From contig JADNYV010000030.1 in NCBI GenBank assembly GCA_015501055.1, forward strand, positions 124,001 through 188,000: a stretch of 64,000 nucleotides of DNA, given 5' to 3'. Below are positions 11,413 through 23,304 of the stretch, in pieces. Under the pieces are notes generated by a model. The model was not told the DNA's origin and ran no database searches. It saw nothing but the letters and a program-made list of their open reading frames with translations. A program made the translations under genes and the position numbers. This DNA comes from Mucidula mucida (taxonomy: Eukaryota > Basidiomycota > Agaricomycetes > Agaricales > Physalacriaceae). Positions within the stretch are counted from its first letter, which is position 1, and each line of letters opens with the position of its first letter.

Positions 11413-12248
11413 TCAATCGACGTCGCTTATGCTGCCGATATCGCTCATCTCATCATCCTCGTCCTCGTCGTCCTTTCCATCTGTCGCAGCATCTGCGGCT
11501 TCCTTTGTTGCGAAGCGTTGCACGTATTCTGAACCGGTCAGCGCGGAGTCCTGGGGTATAAATCAGCCTGCTTACCCTTGACCTTTGCCTCATATTCCTT
11601 TGGATGACGCATCATGAGCGCGGCGGCTTCCCCGTTGAGAGGGTCGTTTGGATTTGGGTATCGTAAGAGTTGAGGAAGGAAGACTTCGAATATGTTGATC
11701 ATGTCTGGTGATGGTTAGTAGCGGAGGCGTTGTGTTGGCCGATAACGCACCAAACATAGGCGACCAAGTCTGATTAATGACATCCAGACAGACGGAACCA
11801 CTTCTATGCAAGCCATGAGATCCGGAGCAAGGGCAGCTGTCGGGAGGCGACGTACAGCTCGTCAATATTCGGATGAAAGATCTTGTTCATAAAGCCTATA
11901 CTGGGTGATTTGTAGGGGTATTGGTCCGGCAGCTCGACGTGAATCTTCCAGACGCCACCAGCGAAGGGGGCTACAGCCGTGTCAACCGGGTGAGGGCGTC
12001 GTAAGGATCGGAGACTCACTTTCGGCGGGTCCAAAGAAACGCACATAGAACTCTTGCATGCTGTCGTTGATGAGGGAGACCTCGTAGTCGGACATAAGCC
12101 TGTGGCGGCAATGGTTAGTCGATGGAGTCATCACCGAGCAACAGACCTACATCTTCATCACATCCGTTTCGATACGGCGCTTGCTGGGCGATGCGTAAAG
12201 GCGTTTATCAGCACTAGTATCGTTCAAAAGAGCAGAAAGACTCATCAT
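11413..12248 (-). CDS. UBC8: Ubiquitin-conjugating enzyme E2 (UBC8/UBE2H type)
   Basis: This E2 takes ubiquitin from E1 and passes it to substrates. In yeast Ubc8 acts with the GID ligase in fructose-1,6-bisphosphatase degradation. Exons read from right to left give [14 protein letters not shown], a middle exon, [20 protein letters not shown], the HPNID block, and [17 protein letters not shown] with the active-site Cys. Then come [18 protein letters not shown] and a strongly acidic tail ([20 protein letters not shown]), all as in the UBE2H group. The stop TGA is at 11413. The N-terminus is less sure: reading from the ATG at 12248 adds about 20 residues before SPSKRR compared with the usual family start, so a small upstream exon or a later start is possible. 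Confidence 0.88.
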
Positions 12249-12360
12249 ATCTGGCAAGGCAGTCGTGGTAGTGGGGGAAACCGTACGTGACCGATCTGAT
12301 CGACAACTGTTTCCCTTTTCTGGATTCAATTCTGACAATGTACAGTTTACTAGTGCTACT

Positions 12361-13120
12361 TCAGCTGGGTGTATCATAATTCGATGACTCGACAATCGGG
12401 GGTATAGGTAGGACCAGCTCATCAACTTTCCTTTGTATGTCGGACGCAAGCTGGAAAAAGTAAAGTTGACAAGTCCTTGGCTTCAGGTAGAAAACACCAA
12501 CCTGGGAAACTTGGTCAATGTGAGCCTTGATGTTATCCATCGTTGTTTGTTTTGCTTTACTCTCTTTCAAGAGGTCTTTCTTTACCTGAAGAATCTCCTT
12601 CTTCTGTTGATCCAGTCTGTGAAAAGTCAGGACACGCTACAGGATCAATCGTCTACATACCTAGTTCTTTCAGCCAGCTCAAAACTAAGGCGGTTGAGCA
12701 TGAGTTGGTGCTCATCGGCCAACGCCTCGGATGATCTGGCCTGCTCTGGAGCAAGTTTTATAAAATCCTCCAGACTGTATAGAGGGACATCCTGATATAT
12801 TGATCTACGCGTCGGTTTAGTTACGGACTTTGAGAAGCGCAGAAGAGTCCGTACGCGAACTGGCGACACTTTTGGATTTCACGCTCTAAATGTTGTTTTT
12901 CATACAGTAAATTCTGGAGTCCTAGATGGGATTGGTCCATTTCTTGGCGTGCGGCCGTGGTTGTCTCCCGAGTGAGGCGCGTAGCCTGGTTGAAGGCGCG
13001 GTTGACTGCCTTGAGGCGCGATATGAGGGCAGCCGCGAGAATGTGGTTTGACTGCGGGTCGTCGACATCGTCGGTAGTGACGAGCGCGACAAGTTTGTCA
13101 ATAATGAGGTCGGCGTCCAT
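12361..13120 (-). CDS. THOC5-like coiled-coil protein (THO complex)
   Basis: The protein of about 220 residues starts at 13120 (MDADLIIDKLVALVTTDD) and ends at 12361. It shows the THOC5 signature: LQNLLYEKQHLEREIQKC, then after an intron SIYQDVPLYSLEDF, then EHQLMLNRLSFELAERTRL, followed by a Lys/Glu-rich helix (KKEILQVKKDLLKESKAK) and ASDIQRKVDEL. The regions are predicted to be coiled coil, as in the conserved N-terminal half of THOC5, a subunit of the THO complex that couples transcription to mRNA export. The protein is much shorter than animal THOC5 and lacks its C-terminal domain, as is usual for fungal members. The gene is divergent from ZWF1 with 119 bp between starts. Confidence 0.72.
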
Positions 13121-13239
13121 GGGAAAAGCTTCAGGCCGGCAAAATCATCCCCTCATAGCCGGCGTCCCGGTCCGGGATCGCGGGTAGCGGATTACAAGAG
13201 TTCCACTCTGCGCTCACTTGAGCTTATTCACCGACTACC
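13121..13239. promoter_or_regulatory. Compact bidirectional promoter, THOC5-like / ZWF1
   Basis: Only 119 bp separate the start codons of two divergent genes, so both 5' UTRs and core promoters lie in this stretch. It is GC-rich in the left half (GCCGGC occurs twice) and has no clear TATA box. Confidence 0.5.
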
Positions 13240-15092
13240 ATGACTCGCGAACGTTCTCTGTCTGGCACCATCCCGTCCATGGAGACGTCCCACGATGAGC
13301 TCAAGGACAATACCATCATCATCGGTTAGCAACGAGCGTTATCTCACCCATCGACCCCGCTGACACACACCCAGTCCTCGGTGCCTCTGGCGATTTGGCC
13401 AAGAAAAAGGCATTTCCCGCCTTTTCATGGTATAGTATATCATGCTTATGAGCCTCTCTAGACGTTCCCCGCTCTCTTTGGTCTCTTCAGACAGAATTTC
13501 CTTCCCAGAGATGTCAAAATTGTCGGCTATGCGCGGACCAAGATGGATGAGCCCGAGTTTCACAAACGGGCGACCTCTTATATCAAGAACTCCGACGATG
13601 ATCCTGAGATCGCGGCCAAAATTCAGGAATTCAAGGACATCTCCACGTATATTGCCGGCAGTTACGAGGACGGCGCCGCTTTTGATGACCTCAACAAGCA
13701 CTTGGAAGAGATCGAATCCAAGTACCAGTCCAAGGAGTGCAACCGCCTCTTCTATCTTGCTCTCCCCCCCAGTGTCTTCATTCCCGTTGCCAAGAATCTC
13801 AAGGAACATTGCTACGTCGCGCGTGGTGGCATAAACCGAGTTATTATCGAGAAGCCCTTCGGCAAAGACTTGAATTCTGCGCGTGAGCTTCTTGGCTCGG
13901 TCAAGCAATACTGGACGGAGGATGAGACGTTCCGTATCGATCATTACCTCGGGAAGGAAATGGTAAAAAACATCCTCGTCCTGCGGTTCGCCAACGTTGC
14001 CATGAATGCGGCGTGGGACAAGAATTCCATCAGTAACGTTCAAATCACGTTCAAGGAGCCCTTTGGTACGGAAGGACGTGGCGGTTACTTTGATGAATTC
14101 GGCATGATTCGTGATGTTTTGCAGAACCGTCAGTACCTCCCATCTAACGATATATTTCATTGGCTGATGAATGTGTAGATCTTCTGCAGGTACTGAGTAT
14201 CATTGCTATGGAACGCCCTGTCTCGTTTTCGGCCGAAGACATTCGTGATGAGAAGGCAAGTTTGATGAAAGTTTGAAATTACACGCTCTTACACGCTTGC
14301 GCCTGGTAGGTCAAGGTGCTACGCGCGATTCCGCCAATCGAGCGCTCCGATACGCTCCTCGGACAGTATGTTGCCGCCAACGGCAAGCCCGGCTACCTTG
14401 ATGACGACACTGTCCCACACAACTCTGTCTGCCCTACGTTCGCCGCCACAACCCTCTGGATCCACAATCCACGGTGGGAGGGTGTTCCATTCATACTTAA
14501 GGCTGGTAAAGCTCTGAATGAGGCCAAGGTGGAGGTCCGAATCCAGTTCAAGGACGTAACCCAGGGTATCTTCAAGGACATCGCTCGCAATGAATTGGTT
14601 ATTCGCATTCAGCCCAGCGAAGCCGTCTATCTCAAGCTGAATGCTAAGACACCTGGCCTGTACACTCGTGCGATGCCAACAGAAATGGATTTGACGTACA
14701 AGAGACGGTTCACGGATGCTAAAATTCCTGAGGCGTATGAAGCCCTAATCTTGGACGCGCTGAAGGGCGATCATTCCAACTTTGTGCGCCACGACGAACT
14801 CGATGTCGCATGGAAGGTGAGCGATGCAAGGCCATGCAGGATTCCTGGGCTAATCTTGTTTAGATCTTCACCCCCATCTTGCACTGGATAGATGGGAAAG
14901 ACGGGCAGCGGCCACGGCCTGTAAACTACCCTTACGGTTCTCGTGGACCGAAAGAACTCGAGGCGTTTGTTGGCAAGTACGGGTTCAAACGTAATTCGGA
15001 AGGATAGTAAGTACTCTTCGCTGTTCGTCGCACGGAGAATGCTAATGAATGGAAATAGCGTTTGGCCTGTTTCAAGTCTGGCTTCTTTGTAG
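13240..15092 (+). CDS. ZWF1: Glucose-6-phosphate 1-dehydrogenase
   Basis: This is the first enzyme of the oxidative pentose phosphate pathway: glucose-6-phosphate plus NADP+ gives 6-phosphogluconolactone and NADPH in the cytosol. The start at 13240 gives MTRERSLSGTIPSMETSHDE. Exon joining produces the NADP-binding motif GASGDLAKKKTFPALFG, the substrate-site motif RIDHYLGKE, EKPFGKDL, and the C-terminal NADP region NPRWEGVPFILKAGKAL. The end is YVWPVSSLASL, stopping at 15092. About 510 residues, as expected. One splice is odd: the intron after DLAKKK (13410-13461) has a GC rather than GT donor, and the sequence at its 5' edge resembles the next exon start. Otherwise the gene looks intact. Confidence 0.95.
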
Positions 15093-15101
15093 ATCTCATG
15101 C

Positions 15102-15121
15102 AAAAAGAAAGAAAGAAAGAG
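15102..15121. repeat. Short GAAA microsatellite
   Basis: Just past the ZWF1 stop codon there are three to four copies of a GAAA unit (caaaaagaaagaaagaaag). It lies in the 3' UTR or intergenic DNA. Confidence 0.7.
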
Positions 15122-15387
15122 TTGTATTTGTTTGTATAGTAGGAATAGAGGCAACAATATTGATTATGGAGCACTAAATAAATGGAATGAATGGATAAGA
15201 AAGTCGGTCAAGCGGAGCAACGACAAACTGGGACACAAGAGAACAAGATAGAATGAATCATTGACATTGACAAGAGGGAATCGAACAACAGTCCAAAATA
15301 AGGCTTGGCGCCTGATTCGGTCGACCACTGTCAATCTGCCTGCAAACCGACACCACTCTTTTCACGACTTGATGACCTAGATCCGGC

Positions 15388-18300
15388 ATGGAGCGCTCTG
15401 ATTTCGTCTCTTCCCAATCAACGGGGCCGTTGCGGCCACCGTCAGCGTCGGGCTCTTTCGCCTACCAAACCCGCCTCCTCGAGCGAACTTCGTCAAAGCG
15501 GAGCACTCACAACAGCTCTCTTTCTCGCAGCAACTCACAGTCGGGTACTAACATACTTACAAATCCGACTGGACCGTCGACGCCGGCCAGCACTCGTCGT
15601 TGGGTCCCATCCCATCGCGTTGCCAACAGCTTGGATAGCGTCAGAGGAAAATGGGAGGAACGCTCTCGGGAGGCGGCAGCAGATGACGGTAGGGCTCTTG
15701 CATCGTCTCCAACGAGAACATCACCGCTTGTGTCGACATCGTCTGGCGAATCACAGAATTCGGGGGATGGCCGCTTGTCCCAATATCGACCATCCACTCC
15801 GCCATCCGACGCGCAGAGAACACCAACTTACCTCAAGCGCCAGACTATGCCGGCTCCCATCATTGCCTCACCACTCTCTCCAAACAGCACTGGAGTCTCC
15901 GTCGAAGCAGATTCGCCGTCTTCACCTTCATCCACAAGAATTCACTTACCCACTTCGATTCATTCGGCTTCGGCTAATTCCAGGGCAGTAGACCGTTATC
16001 TTTCCTCTGCCGCGCAGACCTCTTCTTTCACGCCTCGACGCACGAATACTACTTTGGACTCCACGCCGACCACTAGGAGCAGGGCAACCTCGTTCGATTC
16101 TGAGACGACCACCTCTACCTACACTTCACCATTTACCAGAGATACCCTCACATCTGTTAATCCTTCACCCTCACCGATGAAACGGAGACCGTTGTCGTAT
16201 TATGGTAGTTCTGTATCATCCACCGATCAACCAAGATCGTCTTCACCTACTCGCATCAACGCGTTTCAAGCATTGGAGCGCACTAATTCACTAGAGCGCA
16301 CTAATCACCCTGAACGTAGTTCACGCGAGCGTACAAAGTCTCTCCACACGTTCTTACCACCCACCCCTACGACTCCTACGACTCCTGCTTCCGTCATGTC
16401 TCCCCCGACATATCGCAGTTCTTACATGGCCAAAAAGAATTACGGTGAAAATCTGACTTCTGGCCGGAGATTTGGTGGACATCTCCCTCGTATAGCAAGT
16501 GGTGATGGCGACGATCATTGGCAAGAAGAGGATGAGCTTCCCGAGCCCCCACTGGAAGAGATCAGCAACCGTACCCGCCTGGAACGACGCGAAAGCGTCA
16601 AGATGACTGTCGTACACGACATCAAAGGGCAGGACTCTGATGCTGGTGTTGGTGAAGGGGACGCTGTTGCTGGGGTGCCCGGCCGACTGCGTTTACAACG
16701 CAATCGAATTCCTCAATCACCTACCCCCATACCGTCGTCGAAACTCATCAGAGGAAGTCTTTGGGCTGATGTTCAGCGGCATCACATACAGGTCTATGAG
16801 TATCTGTGTCACGTTGGTGAAGCCAAAGAATGGATAGAGGGGTGTCTCAATTTGGAACTGGACGTTGATGTTCTCAAGTTGGATGACGGACTTCGGAATG
16901 GGGTGGTCTTGGCGAAGCTAGTGAGGAAGTTCACCGGGGATGCCATTGCTAAACGCATCTATGAGGTACGTTTTCTGTTTTTCTGTCTTATTGTAACAAA
17001 GTGCTTATTTTTTGGTTCAGGCGCCGAAACTGTCTTTTCTGCACTCGGATAACATTAATTATTTTTTCGTTTTTGTTCGCGCTGAGGGACTCCCCGAGGT
17101 TCGTCGTAAGGTCTAGTCATACTTTCTACATGGCTCATTCCGTGTAGGGTTTCATCTTCGAGCTCACTGATCTTTATGAGAAGAAGAACTTCCCAAAGGT
17201 CATCTACTGTATACACGCCCTCAGGTAGGTCGAGTCTTATTGGTCATACTCCCTGTCTAATGCTTTCTAGTCATCTTCTAGTTATGCGGCGTCGTAACGA
17301 AGTTCAACCCATTCGGAACCTTTTGGGACACTACAAGTTCACTGACGACCAGCTACGTCTGACTCAGAAAGGACTGAAGGATGCGGGTGTTTCCATGCCG
17401 AACTTTGGTAATGTTGGACGTGAACTTGCCAAAGAGATCAATGAGGAGCCGGAAATTGAAGTGGAGACTGAAGACGAACGTACGTCGTTGTCTTTTGTCT
17501 AAATCGATTGTCTCATCTCGCCTTTACCAGGCCGTGATCGCGAGCTTATTGAGAATGAAGGGTCCATCGTCTCACTACAATCGCAATGTCGAGGATTTTT
17601 GGCTCGTCGCGCCGACGCAGATTTTAGAGATCGCATGCGTCTCATTCATCACTACGTGACGAAAGTTCAGGCTCATTGTCGAGGTGGTCTGACGAGGCGA
17701 ACTATCGCAGCGGAAAGAGAACAGCAACGAGATCTCACTCCTTGGAGTGTCTCTGTCCAGGCATTGGGACGAGGTGTCTTACTCCGGAAGCGATGGCAAA
17801 CACACCTTCATGAAATTCATAGCTCAACTGACTCTGTAGTCAAACTGCAAGCCCAGATACGTGGAGTACTTCAAAGGCGTCGATGGGCTCGCATTAAGGC
17901 GGCATTACGCAGCAGTCGATCGACCTTCGTCAAATTACAATCCGCTGCCCGTGTTCGCCTCGTCAAGCAGAATGTTTCGCAGTTATCGAAATCATTTTCA
18001 TCACACATGGTCCAGACATCGGTGGCTGGTCTACAAGCCCATGCTCGTGGGGCTTTGCTTCGACGAAAGGCCGACGCTCACTTGGATGCCCTTTACAGTC
18101 ACCGTGATACCTTTACTGCTCTCCAATCTCAATGTCGTGGCATCTTGACACGTCGGAGGATGCGCAAACAAATGGCGAAGCTTGAGGATGTTTCTCAAAC
18201 CGTCATAAGGATTCAAACAGCATGCCGGACGTATCTCGCTCGTAAACGACTGCTCGCTCTCATCCGGGGCTTGAGGAAGTCTACGCCTTCTGTCATTACC

Positions 18301-21300
18301 TTCCAGACCTTAGCACGGGCGAAACTCACTCGACAGCGACATCAAGCTGTTACACGAGCCCTTGCGACTCCGAGCACGGCGAAGGCCGTCGGTGGTCTCC
18401 AAGCGTTGGCGCGCGCTTGTTTGGCTCGTAATCGACATCGTGAAGTTACCAGGCAACTGGATTTTGTGGCGCCAGACATGGTCCGTTTCCAAGCTGCTAT
18501 CCGTGGCGCTCTGGTTCGCGACAGATTTATGGATGGAGGGATCACCTATACAACAGTCAACCGGTGGCTGTGGGTTTACAGGCTCTTCTGCGAGGCACAC
18601 TACAACGGCGGAGATTCCGTGCGAAGATGCAATACTACCGAGCGAATCTCAACAAGGTGGTCAAGATTCAGTCGTTGTTCCGCGCCAAAGAAACCCGCGA
18701 GCAGTACAAGCAGCTTACCATGGGTCAGAATGTGTCCATTGGGACGATCAAGAACTTCGTCCATCTGCTTGATGATTCCGAAGCCGACTTCAAGGACGAG
18801 ATCAGGATCGAGCGTCTTCGCAAGCAAGTCGTGGAGCAAATTCGCGAGAACCAAACACTCGAAAACGACGTGCAGGATCTGGATACCAAGATCGCTTTGG
18901 TCGTGGAGAACGTGAAGTCGGTGGAGAAGGTGAAAGACCTGTTACATCGTCGCCGCACGGACGCTGATGCTATGGGTGCGGCGCGGTCCTCTTTATTGGC
19001 GGCCCATGGTGATCCATTCTCCGGACCAAGCACTCTCGATCACAGAGCACGGCGGAAACTTGAATTGTATCAGCAGTTGTTTTACCTTCTCCAGACCAAG
19101 GGCGAATATCTCAGTCGTCTCTTCAGTATCCTGTCCAAGGTTAACGAGAAAAATGCCGAGACAAATCGACGCTTCGTTGAGAGGGTGGTTTTGATGTTGT
19201 TCGGTTACGGACAAGATCGCCGAGAGGACTATCTGCTGTTGAAGGTGTTCCAGGTATGCTGTCAATCTGTGCATAGGTGAATGTTGTATTCATTAATCTT
19301 GACAGCTTGCCATAAGAGACGAAGTTATGGAGGCAAACAGTTTGCAGGAAAGCATAGAAAATCACCCTATGTATGCCAGCATTGCCGTACAATACTTCCG
19401 ACCGAAGCAAAGGACCTATGCGCGGGATGCCTTCCAAGCATTCATACGAGATCTCGTTGACGCTCACAATCTCGACTTCGAGACCGATGCCGTCCAGGTA
19501 TGTACCTTTGCCTCTGCCGCTGTCCTGCCACTCACGTCTTCTTCTAGATCTATCAGAGCCGGTTGAAAATCGACCTGATGAGAGGAGATCCTCGAGGCAA
19601 CCGACCTAGAGATGTTACCTACAGTCAAGCGCTGGCAGATCCCGAAATACGGAGAATATACGCGGATCGTAATCACAGTTCATTTCCTTTGTGACAAGAA
19701 ATTAACAGGTCTTTAGATCTTCAAAATTTGCAAGTGTGGACGGGGGCATTCATCACCCAAATGATAGTGTCGACCAAAAAGATGCCTTACAGTATTCGCT
19801 ACCTGGCCCGTGAGAGGTTGGAGATTGCCCGGGTACGTTCATCTCCATTGTTCGGCTATTAACACATTTTCATGTTTCTCATCTTAGGAAAAATTCCCCC
19901 ACGAGCCGGAGCTCCACGCAGCCTACGTAGGGAGACTCGTGTTCTATCGATACATCAACCCAGCTCTCGTAGCTCCGGAGACCTTCGACATTGTTTCCAA
20001 TACCATCGATGTCATTTCGCGTACCAACTTGGCTCAAATATCGACGGTCCTAATTCAAATAATCAGCGGTAAAGAGATCAGTCAAGATCAGCTCGATTTA
20101 TGGCCTATACATAGTTTTGTAAGCCAGCAGATACCCATCATGACTGCCTGGATGCTAGATGGTAGATTCCTTAGTTCTCATTATGCGAACATTAAATTGA
20201 CACTTCTCTAGTTGCCAACGTTCCTGATGCGGAAACTCAGTTCCACGCTCACGAGTTTGTCGACGCCACCGTACAACCTAAGCCTATATATATATCTCCC
20301 AATGAGATATACACGGTGCATGGCTTGTTGTCACAACATCAGAATACTTTGGTCTGTCTCACGGCTTGTGTTTGTCCTTCTGTACTCACTCCGCCTGTCA
20401 GGCACCAGCAGGAGATGACGCATTGCGAGTGATTCTGATAGAGCTGGATGGTGTACCCCAATCTGGTAGTGATGAGCTCAATGAGGCAAGGGAACAAGCG
20501 ATTACTCTGGAGCTTACAAATCGATTTGCGGATGTTCAAGGTATGCATCTTGTCTGTACCTTCCGTTAAAGGTTATAACACCCCTTTGAAGATCCTCATG
20601 CGGAGGAGAAGGCGCTTTGGGTTCAGGCGAAGCGCGGGGTTCTTGCTGTCTTGCGTGTTCAGCCGGCGCAAGACCTCATACAGTCCTTCTTGTTGCCGGT
20701 CACTGATCGAGACGAGGAAATCTGGGAAGAAATTTTGGACGCCGAAATCATGAACGAAGGTGCTCGACATGGCAGACAAGCGTCTCAAGCGGTGCCAGAT
20801 CCTGCATATCGTCTAGATGACATCAGATCGTGAATGTCCTACCTTCCGATATGATTCCTTTGCTAACTCTCTTTCAGCTTGAACTTCAAAGCTGTTAAGG
20901 CGAAGGCGCTGTCGTATCTTCTGGAATTGGAGAAGCAAGGGAAGATTTCGCGCTCGGACAACTTTCAGGGTATTCTCAATGCGATTGCTGGAGATGTGCG
21001 GAGTAAGCATCGGAAGAGGATTCAACGGCAACAGGAGATGCAGAATATGCACGAAGCCCTCAGACAGTTGGCGGAACGCAAGACGCACTTTGAAGATCAA
21101 CTGCAGAAGTACAATGACTACGTGAAAACTGCCATGGAGACTATGCAGAAGGGGAAAGGGTGAGTGTTCCCATTTGTCGAATCTGGTCAGACTCTTATTG
21201 CGTTTTTTTTTTTTAGCAAACAACGCTTCACACTTCCATGGAAAACTCAGTTCTTCCATATGTTGGAGCTCCAACGCTCCAGCACTGGGCCGCCCAAATT

Positions 21301-21668
21301 CGGTTCGTTCAAGTACACTGCGAAAGAGTTGTACAACCGGAAGATCTTGCTCTCCATCGACCAGTATTCTCCGCGACAGTTTGACAAGGTTTGGCTGATT
21401 ATGTCGAGTGACACACCTGGAGTGTTCGAGCTGGAGCTGAAAACGAACATCATTGGGGTGAACACTGTTTTGGGCCACGACGAAGTTCGGATCGAGAAGC
21501 TTTTGGACGACAAATATAACCAAGTCTCATCGTTGTCGCTGTTTGAAGGGCAGGTGAAGGTGAATTTTGAGAATTTCCTCTACCAGATAAATAAAAAGTA
21601 CGTTTTCTGGTTCGTTCTGGATGGAAGTGGCTGACATGGACTTCAAAAACAGGTTTTACGTTTCTTAA
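15388..21668 (+). CDS. IQG1: IQGAP-type protein (CH, IQ repeats, RasGAP-like domain)
   Basis: IQGAPs organise actin at the cytokinetic ring and at polarised sites. The start at 15388 opens a stretch of about 460 residues rich in Ser, Thr and Pro, likely disordered. The calponin-homology domain follows (HIQVYEYL, AKEWIEGCL, LDDGLRNGVVLAKLVRKF, FLHSDNINYFF, FELTDLYEKKNFPKVIYCI). From about 17,540 to 18,700 there is a long array of IQ motifs of the form LQ..CRG.L.RR. Next come a coiled region, the RasGAP-related domain (YLARERLEIA, VFYRYINPALVAPE) and the RasGAP C-terminal domain, ending INKKFYVS at 21668. In the IQ region one base must be restored near 18,531 (MDGG to MDWRDHLYNSQP) to keep frame. 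The length of about 1,700 residues fits fungal IQGAPs. Confidence 0.92.
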
Positions 21669-21822
21669 TGACCTTTCATGACCCATCGTTGCGAACTTTT
21701 TGTTGTTACATGTTATATATATGCATGCATATGTACCTTTAGTTGATCTGTATCGTCCAGCATTTGAATAGTAGCATTAATCACGACCATTTTTCTATTG
21801 CTTCAGAGTCAGACTCAGTATT

Positions 21823-23130
21823 TCATGACTTGTCTTTCGCTTCCTCTGGAGAACGAGAAATCTCCTTCGGCAAATGTCCTGCACCACGCAGGAAGCTTAG
21901 CATCACCCAGGACATGCCTTGCATCTCGATATCATACCACCAGTTGAGCGCGACGGTGGTCTCGTTGGATTGCTGCACATAATGCCACCACCCAGCGGGA
22001 AGATAAAGTGATTCTCCTGCACGGACCGTAATATGAATGGGATGAGTTGTTTCTAGGAATGCGTTGGACGCTATCGGATCGCGAACTGACGACCATCGCA
22101 CGGTAGATGTGGGTGATTGCGACGGCTGTATCTTGAGCTGGCCGGACTCTGTATCGCGAACGTATTGGGCGTGTGGATATAACGCTCTGAAGAAGGGATC
22201 AGCATGGCCGAGAAAGTGTCAATAGGTGCTCGACCTCGAAGACACCATCCTTGAGTGGGAGGAAGCAGGGTAAAGTACTTTGCGCCACGGACGACTGTAT
22301 AGATGTTTTCATAAGGATCTGTCACTCAGTTAGCTATATCTACCGGGAAAAACTGCTTCTAACCACTATGAATGCTCGTCACGCTGCGGCTGTTCCCAAT
22401 CCATAAGTTGACGGCATCCGGATGTCTATCTGAACGTGTTTGAGCCTAGCGAGGCAGTTGCAGTCAATAAAGACGCTACCAAATGCTTCGCTGCACCATG
22501 AGATTTCTGGCGGAACATCAGGCCTCAAGGGATCGAATTCGGACGCGTCTAAATCAGGCGAAGTCAAGTACCCAGCAGAATATAGGTTCCCGTTCTGTGA
22601 TTGGAGATAGTACGCCTCGTTCCGCGACGCGTTTGGCTGCGGGAGCATCAGACATAGTGTGCACATAGATGGAGAGAGTCATTCACAGCATCTGATTCTA
22701 ATTTGTGTAGCATTTCTCGCATTGTCATGGACTCTACATGGGGCTCGACGAAGTAGTCTTTGCCATCGGGCGCTGTAGTCACGGCGTCTGCAAGACTAAA
22801 CAGAGAGCACAGTTCAGTCAAATCCTTGAAGCAAGTGAGTCGTGTGTACCCATTTGGCGTTACAGATACAGATATGGGTTGGTCACCCATCTTCTTCTCA
22901 AGGTATTCATTCGTCCAGAGAGTTTTAGTAGCATCAATCTGAACACCTACAGAAGATCAACCAAGTACCTGGAGGACGATGGAGTCCAAAATACCCTTTA
23001 TCAATACTGGTCGAGAGATATGGGATAACCTCGCGAACTGGAGCGCGCTTGGCGGCTCGTCAAGGACTTCAAAGTGAGAACCATTCAGATCTACACTAGA
23101 GTCAAATGAGTTGGCAATAGTTGTTTGCAT
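21823..23130 (-). CDS. JMJD7: JmjC/cupin-8 oxygenase, JMJD7-like
   Basis: This is a predicted Fe(II)- and 2-oxoglutarate-dependent hydroxylase. Human JMJD7 hydroxylates a lysine of the DRG GTPases, and the fungal substrate is unknown. The start at 23130 gives [20 protein letters not shown] and SRPVLIKG. Later exons give [52 protein letters not shown], the iron-binding HSDPYENIY (His and Asp), [16 protein letters not shown], and the distal histidine motif [14 protein letters not shown], followed by [11 protein letters not shown]. All match the JMJD7 order. The protein ends at 21823. Introns are short and two need the less obvious of neighbouring AG acceptors, but frame is then kept throughout. 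It shares a 174-bp divergent promoter with another non-heme iron protein. Confidence 0.85.
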
Positions 23131-23304
23131 ATCCCTCCAAACCGTAGTATTCCTTCGAGATCCAGCGTAAAGAGGGAAGATATGTTTGATAAGACTCGTC
23201 CATGCCGCCGGGGACGTTGGGGCAGAACAGAAATAGGATGCGGTGATATCGGGGTTATTACCGTTGACCCTTGAAATAGTTTCAACCGGTACGGCCAGTC
23301 TTGG
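23131..23304. promoter_or_regulatory. Bidirectional promoter, JMJD7-like / Rieske-DUF455
   Basis: The 174 bp lie between two divergent start codons. If the fusion gene actually starts at the in-frame ATG at 23509, the shared region is 378 bp. I could not name a binding motif. Confidence 0.45.

Noticed and set aside
13339..14160. 273-codon open frame on the minus strand opposite ZWF1
   Set aside because: It is a shadow of the highly codon-biased G6PDH exon, with no domain features.
20813..21523. 236-codon open frame on the minus strand opposite the IQGAP C-terminus
   Set aside because: The plus strand carries the recognisable RasGAP C-terminal domain in matched exons. The reverse frame spans its introns without reason.
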